Of a stretch of 7,155 nucleotides of DNA, positions 1 through 7,081 are shown in pieces. The DNA comes from Fidelibacterota bacterium (GTDB lineage: Bacteria > Fidelibacterota > UBA2242 > JAFGTP01), in NCBI GenBank assembly GCA_021734005.1, contig JAIPJV010000107.1:1-7155 (forward strand), written 5' to 3'. Within the stretch, counting starts at the first letter, position 1; every line of letters begins with the position of its first letter. The notes under the pieces are model-generated. The model was not told the origin of the DNA. It saw only the letters and a list, made by a program, of their open reading frames with translations, and made no database searches. The translations under genes and the position numbers were made by a program.

Positions 1-495
1 ATATTACGCTGGTTCTGGTGGAGAATCAATGCAGCGACTGAACTTGCTGGAATGGTCGTCTCTTTCATAGTGGCGGTAATGCTCAAAATAGTGTTACCCA
101 AATTTGGAATCGATTTTCCCCACTGGCAGGAATTATTGCTCGGGGTTAGTATAACTACTGTTTCCTATTTAATAGTGACTTTTCTTACTCAACCTGCTGA
201 TCTGGAAACTCTGAAGAGCTTTTATAGAAAAGTGCGACCGGGAGGTAATGGTTGGAATGCTGTCCTGAAAAGGGCCAAAGCCCAGGGTGATCCTGTCAAG
301 AGAACGGCAAAAGAAGGCGATCTACCTTTGGGAATTATGCTGATGGTAGCGGGGTGTTTTGCTGTGTACAGTACAGTTTTTGCAGCAGGCTATTACATGT
401 ACACCAATTTTGTACCGGCTATAATCTGTACAGTCATAGCAGTTGTCAGCTTTTTTATTCTCTTTAAGAAGCTACCTCAACTTGATATGTCATAA
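1..495 (+). CDS. Sodium:solute symporter (SSS family), C-terminal part
   Basis: The reading frame is open from base 1, so the gene begins upstream of the window and 164 codons are visible. The first residues read ILRWFWWRINAATELAGM. An L-R-W-x-W-W-R-I-N-A motif at a helix boundary is characteristic of the SSS family (Na+-coupled transporters of sugars, amino acids, vitamins and similar solutes in the inner membrane). It is followed by hydrophobic helices, then the family-typical stretch TQPADLETLKSFYRKVRPGG in a cytoplasmic loop, and two more hydrophobic helices ending in the short tail KKLPQLDMS. About four membrane segments are therefore present. The substrate cannot be read from this end of the protein. 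An internal ATG at 52 is not the true start, because homologous sequence continues upstream of it. The peptidase gene begins 59 bp downstream with no convincing terminator between, so co-transcription is possible. Confidence 0.88.
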   Translation: MLRWFWWRINAATELAGMVVSFIVAVMLKIVLPKFGIDFPHWQELLLGVSITTVSYLIVTFLTQPADLETLKSFYRKVRPGGNGWNAVLKRAKAQGDPVKRTAKEGDLPLGIMLMVAGCFAVYSTVFAAGYYMYTNFVPAIICTVIAVVSFFILFKKLPQLDMS

Positions 496-544
496 AAATG
501 ACTTTTTTTACAGAACTTTTTTTGTAGAATTATCAAATAAAATT

Positions 545-553
545 AAGGGTGAT
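545..553 (+). promoter_or_regulatory. Ribosome-binding site deciding the peptidase start
   Basis: AAGGGTGAT closely resembles the anti-Shine-Dalgarno complement AAGGAGGTGAT. It lies five bases (from the end of AAGGG) before ATG 555. An in-frame GTG at 549 falls inside this site and would have no ribosome-binding site of its own, so ATG 555 is preferred. Confidence 0.7.
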
Positions 554-554
554 T

Positions 555-1712
555 ATGTTTAAACGAATTTTTGTTAGTTTGATAATAATTCTACTGATAA
601 TACCTGCTTTAGCAGAAGATACTACCTCTGTTGATAAAGAGGCCTACCAGTTTAAAGAAATAATTGAAATACCTCATACTCCTGTGAGGGATCAGGAACA
701 TTCAGGTACTTGCTGGAGTTTTGCAACCATATCCCTGCTGGAAACGGAGGCTCTTCGCAAAACCGATATTGATAGTATTGATTTATCGGAAATGTATATT
801 GCCCGTTATGCTTATGAAGATAAAGCCGAAATTTATGTAAAACGCCATGGACAGGCTACTTTCGGACAGGGCGGACAGGCTCATGATGTTATTGATCAGA
901 TGAAGGAAGAAGGCTTAGTTCCCGAGTGTGTCTATCCAGGCTATAAAGTGGATGGTGAAATTAATCATCGGGAAATTGCCGATGTTTTACAGGGCTTTTT
1001 AGATGGATTGTTGGATGGGCGGAGAATTACAGAAAGATGGAAATCAGCCTATCAGAGCATTCTGGATGTTTACCTTGGTGAGGAGGTCAAATCCTTTGAA
1101 TACAAAGGCAAAAAGTATCAGCCTAAGGAATTTATGAATGATTATTTGCAGTTGAATCCTGAAAATTATATTGAGATTATCTCTATTCCTGATAGAAAAG
1201 CCTATGAACAAATGCGTTTACCTGTTCCTGATAACTGGAATTACAATAACCAATATTATAATGTTCCTATGAAGGATATGGAGAAAATTGTTGACCACGC
1301 TCTGGAAAATGGTTATACAGTTTGCTGGGATGCTGATGTTAGTGATGAATATTTTGGTTACCAGGATACTTGCGTTGCCTTTGTTCCTCTTAATGAACCG
1401 AAAAAAGATGACACAGACCTTGATCTTCCCGTTGAGGAGAAGAAAATTAATCCGGAAATGCGTCAGGAGGCCTTTAATACCTTTACAACTACTGATGATC
1501 ATCTTATGCATTTAGTTGGTATGGCAGAAGATCAACGTGGCAATAAATTTTATAAAATCAAAAATTCCTGGGGAACGGAAACAAAATATGGCGGTTACTA
1601 CTATATTTCTCTTCCCTATTTTAATTTAAGAACAATCAATTTAATGGTTAATAAAAAGGCCTTACCAAAAGACATAAAGAAAAAAATGGAGATAAAGACC
1701 GGCTGGTTTTAA
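555..1712 (+). CDS. Secreted aminopeptidase C / bleomycin hydrolase-like cysteine peptidase (C1B)
   Basis: This is a papain-fold cysteine peptidase, 385 residues from ATG 555 (387 if GTG 549 is used). Residues 1-20 form a signal peptide: basic FKR, a hydrophobic core, and cleavage predicted after PALA before ED. The catalytic set is complete in ATG numbering: oxyanion Gln47 in VRDQ, nucleophile Cys53 in SGTCWSFA, His316 in DDHLMHLVG, and Asn337 in KIKNSWG. The spacing of the Cys and His regions, the TTDDHLM motif, the central YKGKKYQPKEF segment and the C-terminal ALPKDIKKK fit the bleomycin hydrolase/PepC branch (C1B) rather than ordinary papains. Classical PepC is a cytoplasmic hexamer that trims N-terminal residues. 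The signal peptide here implies action in the periplasm or outside the cell, with peptide trimming the inferred role. A hairpin terminator candidate lies about 50 bp after the stop. Endopeptidase activity cannot be excluded. Confidence 0.88.
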   Translation: MFKRIFVSLIIILLIIPALAEDTTSVDKEAYQFKEIIEIPHTPVRDQEHSGTCWSFATISLLETEALRKTDIDSIDLSEMYIARYAYEDKAEIYVKRHGQATFGQGGQAHDVIDQMKEEGLVPECVYPGYKVDGEINHREIADVLQGFLDGLLDGRRITERWKSAYQSILDVYLGEEVKSFEYKGKKYQPKEFMNDYLQLNPENYIEIISIPDRKAYEQMRLPVPDNWNYNNQYYNVPMKDMEKIVDHALENGYTVCWDADVSDEYFGYQDTCVAFVPLNEPKKDDTDLDLPVEEKKINPEMRQEAFNTFTTTDDHLMHLVGMAEDQRGNKFYKIKNSWGTETKYGGYYYISLPYFNLRTINLMVNKKALPKDIKKKMEIKTGWF

Positions 1713-1762
1713 CCTATAAAGTTTTGGATTGACTACTATTTTTTGTTAGCAATAAATTTTTT

Positions 1763-1799
1763 AACAGCCTTGCAGATCATTGTGATCGGCAGGGTTGTT
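1763..1799 (+). terminator. Hairpin terminator candidate after the peptidase gene
   Basis: The arms AACAGCCTTGCAGATCA (1763-1779) and TGATCGGCAGGGTTGTT (1783-1799) pair over 17 positions with one A-G mismatch and two G-T wobbles, around a TTG loop. The right arm ends in a T-rich but interrupted tract (GTTGTTTCATTTA). The weak U-run is the main reason for caution. The position, 50 bp after the peptidase stop and before the next transcription unit, fits a terminator. Confidence 0.55.
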
Positions 1800-1807
1800 T
1801 CATTTAT

Positions 1808-1886
1808 ACTCTAAATTATCCATAATTTTTCCAATTATAGGTATTATTTTATTTTGGATTGTACTGGAACTAATATAATTTAGAGT
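1808..1886. repeat. 12-bp inverted repeat in the permease upstream region
   Basis: ACTCTAAATTAT (1808-1819) has its exact reverse complement ATAATTTAGAGT at 1875-1886, with 55 bp between the arms. The right arm covers most of the candidate -10 box TATAAT (1874-1879) of the downstream permease gene. A smaller imperfect hairpin (CCATAATT/AATTATAGG) sits inside. It could be a two-site operator or an RNA stem if transcription starts further upstream. Confidence 0.5.
1852..1879 (+). promoter_or_regulatory. Candidate promoter of the permease-phosphorylase operon
   Basis: A perfect TATAAT (1874-1879) lies 43 bp before the permease ATG. The best -35 candidates are poor: TTTTGG (1852-1857, 16-bp spacer) or TTGGAT (1854-1859, 14-bp spacer). 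Transcription would begin near 1886. The assignment rests mainly on the -10 box, its position after a terminator-like hairpin, and the absence of another candidate in the gap. Confidence 0.35.
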
Positions 1887-1922
1887 TCGTTTATTTAGGA
1901 TAATTAGGTTTAGCCTGATATT

Positions 1923-3344
1923 ATGATCAAAAAGATATATAGACGTATAAAAGATTTTATTTTAGATGCTGGCTTCTGGATTGGAGCCCGCTATATTTAC
2001 AAAGAATTAATAGTACCTTTCTTATTCTCAATCGGCATTGTAACATTTGTACTTCTGATCAATTTTTTGATCCGGGAAATTGATCGTTTGCTGGGCAAAG
2101 ATCTACCTTTTGGCATTGTCATGGAATTTATTGGCCTAAATCTCATGCATATTATTGCTTTATCTGTTCCTATGGCGGTGTTGGTCGCCTGTCTTATGAC
2201 CTATGGTCGTTTGTCTGAGGATAATGAAATCACAGCCATGCGTTCCAGTGGTATCAGTTTTATTTCGATTCTCAGACCGGCTTTGATCTTCGGAACTGTT
2301 GTCGCAATTTTAATGATTTTCTTTCAGAATAATGTTCTACCGCATACAAATCACAAAGCCCGTCTGCTAACTGGTGATATCAAGCATATGCGACCGGATT
2401 TGAAAATAGAACCCGGCTATTTCATGGATGATCTGGATCAATATTCTATTTATGTAAAAAGGAAGGATAAGAAACTTCTCAAAAATATTACTATATATAA
2501 TAAGGACGCCTCAAAAACTCAGGAAACTATTTATGCTGATAGCGGCCGAATCGAATTTGTTGGCGATAAGCTCCTATTTCATCTCTATTCAGGGGAAATC
2601 CATCGCCTGGAAATGGAAACTATGGATGAATACCGCATTATGAAATTTAAAAAACATCAGGTGGCTTTAAATGTAGATGATCGTTATATTGATAGGAGAA
2701 CAGAAGGACGCCGTGGTGATCGGGAAATGACAATCAGCATGATGCAAAATCGGGCCGATAAATATAAAAATCGCATGCAAAAAATAGATAAGAAGGTTGA
2801 AAAATTGGTTAAAGAAAGGCTAAATGCTGAACCGCCTTCAAGCCGTAAAAAAATCCCCAAATATATTAACAAAATTAAAGAGCAGAAAAAGAAAGAACTT
2901 TCGGAAGCAGAATATAAAAAAGAAGAGAGCAGACTAAATACTTTAAAAAATCGCCTCAAAGCGGAAATGAATCTAAAGCAGAGTTACAAAGAACAGGTTT
3001 ATAAATATCGGGTTGAGATTCATAAAAAAATCTCAATGCCAGTGGCTTGTATAGTCTTTGTCTTGATCGGAGCTCCTCTGGGCATTATGACGCGAAAAGG
3101 GGGGATAGCTCTTGCATCGGTGATTAGTTTACTCTTTTTTATAATTTATTACGTTTTTCTGGTAGGAGGCGAAGAATTGGCTGACGAAACTATTGTAACC
3201 CCTTTCTGGGCTATGTGGACGCCTAACATTCTGCTGTTTATTGCAGGGCTGTTTATGATCCACCTTATTGAACGGGATCGTAAAACAATTGAATTCCAAT
3301 TTCTAAAAAAGTTAATCTCAAAAGATAATGGAGATGACCAATGA
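1923..3344 (+). CDS. LptF/LptG (YjgP/YjgQ) family permease with charged helical insert
   Basis: This inner-membrane permease family works with the LptB ATPase to extract lipopolysaccharide and pass it to the periplasmic bridge. The 473-residue product has the family layout. There are three N-terminal membrane segments (about 28-50, 66-93, 112-136) and the conserved loop YGRLSEDNEITAMRSSGIS after segment 2. A beta-rich periplasmic jellyroll-like domain follows (about 140-255), then three C-terminal segments (about 371-389, 394-415, 427-448) starting with SMPVACIVFVLIGAPLGI. The six-segment core is usually near 360 residues. The extra length lies at about 265-368, a Lys/Glu/Arg-rich stretch predicted to be helical or coiled coil between the jellyroll and segment 4. 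Start ATG 1923 is set by an in-frame TAG at 1911. No strong Shine-Dalgarno is present (only AGG 13 bases away), unlike the neighbours. I cannot tell LptF from LptG, and no partner permease is in the window. Confidence 0.87.
   Translation: MIKKIYRRIKDFILDAGFWIGARYIYKELIVPFLFSIGIVTFVLLINFLIREIDRLLGKDLPFGIVMEFIGLNLMHIIALSVPMAVLVACLMTYGRLSEDNEITAMRSSGISFISILRPALIFGTVVAILMIFFQNNVLPHTNHKARLLTGDIKHMRPDLKIEPGYFMDDLDQYSIYVKRKDKKLLKNITIYNKDASKTQETIYADSGRIEFVGDKLLFHLYSGEIHRLEMETMDEYRIMKFKKHQVALNVDDRYIDRRTEGRRGDREMTISMMQNRADKYKNRMQKIDKKVEKLVKERLNAEPPSSRKKIPKYINKIKEQKKKELSEAEYKKEESRLNTLKNRLKAEMNLKQSYKEQVYKYRVEIHKKISMPVACIVFVLIGAPLGIMTRKGGIALASVISLLFFIIYYVFLVGGEELADETIVTPFWAMWTPNILLFIAGLFMIHLIERDRKTIEFQFLKKLISKDNGDDQ
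3330..3343 (+). promoter_or_regulatory. Ribosome-binding site and ATGA start-stop overlap
   Basis: GGAG (3330-3333) lies seven bases before ATG 3341, inside the permease coding sequence. The permease stop TGA (3342-3344) overlaps the phosphorylase ATG as ATGA. This arrangement is typical of translational coupling and strongly supports this start. Confidence 0.8.
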
Positions 3345-4642
3345 TTGTGACCGAATTTATTGATAACAAGAAAATGGGAAAAGAACACAAACCTGAAGAC
3401 ATAAAAGATTTTATACGCAAATATGTATCCGGTGATATACCTGAATATCAGGTGGCTGCCTGGCTCATGGCTGTTAATTTTCAGGGAATGACTGACGAAG
3501 AAACTGTGGCTTTGATAGATGCCATGCTTAATTCAGGCCAAAGAATTGATCTTTCTGATGTTGACAAATTCAAAATAGATAAACACAGTACTGGTGGTGT
3601 AGGAGATAAAGTATCATTGATTTTGGCTCCTTTGGCACAATCGGCAGGCTGCATCGTTCCCATGATTTCAGGAAGAGGTCTGGGACATACAGGAGGAACA
3701 CTGGACAAGCTGGAAAGTATTCCCGGTTTCAATGTCAATCTCAGTGAGGACAAGTTTATTCAATATGTTAAAGAGCATGGATTGGCAATGGGTGGGCAGA
3801 CTGATCAACTGGTGCCTGCCGATCGTAAAATGTATTCTTTACGCGATGTTACGTGTACAGTCCGATCGATTCCTCTGATCTGTGGAAGTATATTGAGTAA
3901 AAAAATTGCCGAAGGAATTGACGGATTGGTGCTTGACGTAAAAACCGGAAATGGAGCTTTTTTACCGGAATTGACTCAGAGTAAAAAGCTGGCTAAAAAA
4001 TTAAAAAGTGCTGCTGAAAAATTTGGACTGAAGGTCAAAGTTTTAACTACCGATATGAATCAGCCGCTTGGCTATGCTGCCGGGAATTGGCTGGAAGTCC
4101 TGGAGTGTATTGATACACTGAAAGGAGAAGGGCCGGAAGACCTTACTGAAGTGACTTTAAATCTGACTTCCTGGATGGTTGTGCTTTCCGGAATTGAGGA
4201 TAATTTTACAAGAGCCAGAAATTTGCTGGAAGAAAAGTTGAATAATGGAGAAGCCTATAAAAGATTCTTACAGATGGTGGAAGATCAGGACGGTGATACG
4301 AGTTTTATTGAAAATTCTGATAAATATAAAAAAGCCCAATATATCAAACCTGTATTATCAAAAGACAGTGGCTATATAAAATCTATAAATACTCACAAAG
4401 TCGGAATGGCCGGAGTCAAATTGGGGGCTGGAAGACAAAAAGTAGAAGATAATATTCGACCGGAAGTAGGAATTATCGCAAGAAAAAAGATAGGCGATAA
4501 AATTGATGTTGATGAACCTATTGCTGAGATTCATGCTAATTCTGAAAAAGATTGGAAAGTTGTTGCCGATGACCTGAGGGAAGCCTATAAAATTTCAAAA
4601 CAGAAAACTGAAGCGCCTCCTTTGATCTACGAGACTTTGTGA
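3341..4642 (+). CDS. Pyrimidine-nucleoside / thymidine phosphorylase
   Basis: The enzyme splits thymidine, uridine or deoxyuridine with phosphate into the free base and (deoxy)ribose-1-phosphate, in cytoplasmic nucleoside salvage. The 433 residues are full length for the family. An N-terminal helical domain (about 1-70) is followed by the phosphate-binding KHSTGGVGDK (81-90), the family signature SGRGLGHTGGTLDKLE (110-125), and RDVTCTVRSIPLI (168-180). The all-beta C-terminal PYNP-type domain is at about 342-415. Aligned by motif to Escherichia coli thymidine phosphorylase, the substrate residues His85, Leu117, Arg171, Ser186, Lys190 and Phe210 correspond to His82, Leu114, Arg168, Ser183, Lys187 and Phe207, all present. 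Arg175 stands where E. coli has Asp178 (TATVDS becomes TCTVRS). The gene overlaps the permease by 4 bp, so the two are co-translated. The choice between thymidine-specific (deoA) and broad pyrimidine (pdp) specificity is not secure, so no symbol is given. Confidence 0.93.
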   Translation: MIVTEFIDNKKMGKEHKPEDIKDFIRKYVSGDIPEYQVAAWLMAVNFQGMTDEETVALIDAMLNSGQRIDLSDVDKFKIDKHSTGGVGDKVSLILAPLAQSAGCIVPMISGRGLGHTGGTLDKLESIPGFNVNLSEDKFIQYVKEHGLAMGGQTDQLVPADRKMYSLRDVTCTVRSIPLICGSILSKKIAEGIDGLVLDVKTGNGAFLPELTQSKKLAKKLKSAAEKFGLKVKVLTTDMNQPLGYAAGNWLEVLECIDTLKGEGPEDLTEVTLNLTSWMVVLSGIEDNFTRARNLLEEKLNNGEAYKRFLQMVEDQDGDTSFIENSDKYKKAQYIKPVLSKDSGYIKSINTHKVGMAGVKLGAGRQKVEDNIRPEVGIIARKKIGDKIDVDEPIAEIHANSEKDWKVVADDLREAYKISKQKTEAPPLIYETL

Positions 4643-4745
4643 TTTCCACAGACTAAAATAAATCAGTTCATAGCAGACAAAATAATAAACTATAATTACT
4701 AGCAAAAAATTAATACATAAATAATTAATAAAAAATATAAAAAAC

Positions 4746-4774
4746 TTGCCTTTAATATTTAAAATAAATATAAT
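4746..4774 (+). promoter_or_regulatory. Sigma-70-like promoter of the surface-protein gene
   Basis: TTGCCT (4746-4751) and a perfect TATAAT (4769-4774) are separated by 17 bp. The A/T run immediately upstream of the -35 (AAAAAATATAAAAAA) resembles an UP element. The predicted start near 4781 gives a leader of about 57 nt, which contains a weak stem TGGGT (4788-4792) / ACCCA (4806-4810). The rest of the 195-bp gap after the phosphorylase stop is extremely A/T-rich, with no gene and no convincing terminator hairpin. Confidence 0.6.
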
Positions 4775-4827
4775 ATTCCTGCATTTATGGGTAAGATGAG
4801 CTAGCACCCAATTAAAGAAAAATCAGC

Positions 4828-4831
4828 GAGG
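4828..4831 (+). promoter_or_regulatory. Ribosome-binding site of the surface-protein gene
   Basis: GAGG lies six bases before ATG 4838 and supports that start, which is also the one that gives a complete signal peptide. Confidence 0.7.
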
Positions 4832-4837
4832 CAAGTT

Positions 4838-6793
4838 ATGAAAATATCATTATCAAGCAGAACTAGAATCTTATTCTTACGATATTTTCTTATCATTTTT
4901 ATTGTAATCAGTATTTGTCCTGGACATGCCCGTCAGGTTTTTCCGCCTAATAATGTTCAGAAAAAAATTCACAAGCTGAATAAAGTTTATTATACAAAAA
5001 CAAATTTTGGTAATACCCGCTGGGAAATCGGAATTGGTGCCAGCTGGTCGAAAGATTATCTGGAAGTAGTCTTTCCTCGCGGTTCTATAAATTCTTTCAA
5101 ACTCGGTCTCGGTTTTTGGCTTGGCGCCATAGTGGATGGTCAACCTAAAGTTAGTACTTCTTCAGGCTGGGACCGAAATGGATATTATGATGTGGAATTT
5201 TGGCCTGCTTTTCGAGAAAATGATACAATTTACAGCGCATCAAAATTGAAAATGGATGTACCCAAAGATGTTGATCCTGTTAACAGCAGGAATTTTTTTG
5301 ATGAAAATGGTCTCCTTCACCCAAATTATTACCCGGTTTCTGAAGAAGATCTGATCACTCAATATTATGATGACAAAGTCACTAAAACAACAGCAGAGGC
5401 CCCTAAAGCAATTAGAAGGGGAGATAAACCCCATGATCCTTTATATGCTCATGTGGTTGAGCGCAGTATGGCCTGGAGCAATCAAAGTCACGATCAGACG
5501 ATTTTCATTGATTACTTCTTGATAAATGAAAGTGATCAAGTTTGGGAAGATGTTTATTTTGCTGCTATGCAGGAATCCAATGTAGGAACAACCGATCTAT
5601 TCAACTGGGACAATGATTATATCTATTATTTACATGAACAGGATGCTTTGATAATGGGTAATGATCCAGTTGGTGATGACGATCTGATCGGGGATGCTCG
5701 TGAAAGCCTGGTGATTCTGGGAACTTCCTATAATGGAGAGGAAAATCCAAAATATATGTTTCACCAGTGGAGCCATGGTCCATATGATGCGATTTATGAT
5801 ACTGCTAGATATAGTAAACTTTCGTCCCAGAAAATTGGAATCAGCGGAAGTCCTGATTTAACTGGTCATCAAAATGGAATAATTGGACTAGGACCGCTCG
5901 GAGATATTCAGCCGGGAGATACATTGCATGTCACTACTGCACTGGTAATGGGATTTGGTGAAAAGGATGTTGTCAGGCGCATTGAGGATGCCCGTTATTT
6001 ATACAATACAGGTTTCAAATTACCTGCTCCTCCCAATCCGCCTGTTTTTACTATTACTCCTGGTAATCATAAAGCAATTATTAACTGGGAGTGGAAAGAA
6101 GTCTATGATAAATTTGGTTCGCCTCCGGAGCAGTCTTACGATCCTGCCCGTGAAGATTCTAGTTTCTATGATTTTGATGGTTATAAAATTTATAGAAGTG
6201 AGGCAGGGCCCCAGGGTCCCTGGCAATTGATAGCCCAATTTGATAGTTTAAATGGATCTGGCTATGATGTAGGCTTGCAATATAAATTTGAAGACACAGG
6301 ATTGAATAATGGGATTGAATATTACTATGCCGTTACAGCTTTTGATATGAAAGATACAGTTGCCAATCAAGGCCCTTATGAATCACCTAAATCGCTCTCT
6401 ACAAAATCAACAATTCCCGGTCCAAAATTAGAGTCAGAGGAATCAGAAGATAGCCAGCCTTATGTAGTACCCAATCCTTATCGTGCTGATGTTGATTACA
6501 ATAATGGATTGCAATGGGAGCCCCCAACCCAGGAAGGACGGGATGCCTGGTTTGAAATTGATCGAAGATTGGCCTTTATGAATCTTCCCGCTGTATGCAA
6601 AATAAAAATCTTTACAATCAATGGTTACCTCGTCAAAGAAATGGAACACAACAGAAATCAAAAAGGACACAACCTTGCCTACTGGAATCTACTTAATAAA
6701 AATAACCATACTGTAGGAAGTGGAATTTATTATTTTGTAGTCCAGGAAGAAGGCGGGCAAAAGTATATCAATAAATTTGTGATCATTAAATAA
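4838..6793 (+). CDS. Secreted protein of unknown function with FnIII-like domain and T9SS/FlgD-like C-terminal module
   Basis: This is a 651-residue exported protein whose biochemical role I do not recognise. Residues 1-31 are a signal peptide (basic RTR and LR, hydrophobic core, cleavage likely after PGHA). Residues about 55-395 are a beta-rich region with GLGFWLGAIVDGQ (91-102), aromatic YYDVEFWPAFREND (116-129), an acidic loop GNDPVGDDDLIGD (274-286), and LGPLGDIQPGDTLHVTTALVMG (351-372). This pattern recalls large uncharacterised secreted families of FCB-type bacteria (from memory, not searched). Residues about 398-520 look like a fibronectin III domain (PAPPNPPVFTITPG, INWEW, DGYKIYRSE, IEYYYAVTAFD). 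After an acidic linker, residues 543-651 begin VVPNPYR and end with KIKIFTINGYLVKEM, SGIYYFVV and KYINKFVIIK. This is the form of FlgD-like or type A sorting modules recognised by type IX secretion. Cell-surface location or release is inferred. The gene has its own promoter and no close downstream partner. Confidence 0.75.
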   Translation: MKISLSSRTRILFLRYFLIIFIVISICPGHARQVFPPNNVQKKIHKLNKVYYTKTNFGNTRWEIGIGASWSKDYLEVVFPRGSINSFKLGLGFWLGAIVDGQPKVSTSSGWDRNGYYDVEFWPAFRENDTIYSASKLKMDVPKDVDPVNSRNFFDENGLLHPNYYPVSEEDLITQYYDDKVTKTTAEAPKAIRRGDKPHDPLYAHVVERSMAWSNQSHDQTIFIDYFLINESDQVWEDVYFAAMQESNVGTTDLFNWDNDYIYYLHEQDALIMGNDPVGDDDLIGDARESLVILGTSYNGEENPKYMFHQWSHGPYDAIYDTARYSKLSSQKIGISGSPDLTGHQNGIIGLGPLGDIQPGDTLHVTTALVMGFGEKDVVRRIEDARYLYNTGFKLPAPPNPPVFTITPGNHKAIINWEWKEVYDKFGSPPEQSYDPAREDSSFYDFDGYKIYRSEAGPQGPWQLIAQFDSLNGSGYDVGLQYKFEDTGLNNGIEYYYAVTAFDMKDTVANQGPYESPKSLSTKSTIPGPKLESEESEDSQPYVVPNPYRADVDYNNGLQWEPPTQEGRDAWFEIDRRLAFMNLPAVCKIKIFTINGYLVKEMEHNRNQKGHNLAYWNLLNKNNHTVGSGIYYFVVQEEGGQKYINKFVIIK

Positions 6794-6911
6794 AAAAACA
6801 GTTTCTTAACCGGATTCTGACCAGGTATATCAACTTGATAATAAACTAGCAAAATAATATTATAGATGCTGTTATAGATCCTCTGATGTTTTTCTAGTCA
6901 TTATTTTCTTC

Positions 6912-7081
6912 ATACGAATTATTGGAATAAGGGGCAATAAGCACTTACGAAAATTCGTATAAAAACTCTGGATTTGCCGGCCCAATTAATAAAAATAAAA
7001 AATTTTCTCCTCACAAAAATGCTATTCTAATCATTTTGCTGTGCAAATGGTATGGGAATTGTAAATAGTCATATACGAATT
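6912..7081. repeat. Three copies of ATACGAATT (two direct, one inverted)
   Basis: The 9-mer occurs at 6912-6920 (+), 6952-6960 (as AATTCGTAT, - strand) and 7073-7081 (+). The second and third copies share 11 bases in inverted orientation (AAATTCGTATA at 6951-6961; TATACGAATTT at 7072-7082). The middle copy also forms the local palindrome TACGAA-AA-TTCGTA (6946-6959). Binding sites for a regulator are one possibility, and none is identified. Confidence 0.6.

Noticed and set aside
496..548. Possible terminator in the T-runs after the symporter
   Set aside because: There are two T-tracts but no stable stem before either, so a terminator cannot be supported.
1218..1515. Open frames on both strands inside the peptidase gene
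   Set aside because: They lie wholly within a well-supported gene, have no ribosome-binding sites, and encode composition-biased products with no family features.
1816..1824. DnaA-box-like TTATCCATA
   Set aside because: A single site with one mismatch to TTATCCACA and no cluster nearby is not evidence for a replication origin.
2684..2959. Minus-strand frame of 91 codons, Ser/Phe/Leu-rich
   Set aside because: It is the antisense shadow of the Lys/Glu-rich insert in the permease, and its odd composition follows from that.
4595..4807. Minus-strand frame of 70 codons across the phosphorylase-surface protein gap
   Set aside because: It is produced by extreme AT content, overlaps the phosphorylase end and the promoter, and shows no coding signal or recognisable product.
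5955..6238. Overlapping plus and minus frames inside the surface-protein gene
   Set aside because: They are embedded in the fibronectin III-like coding region without their own start signals.
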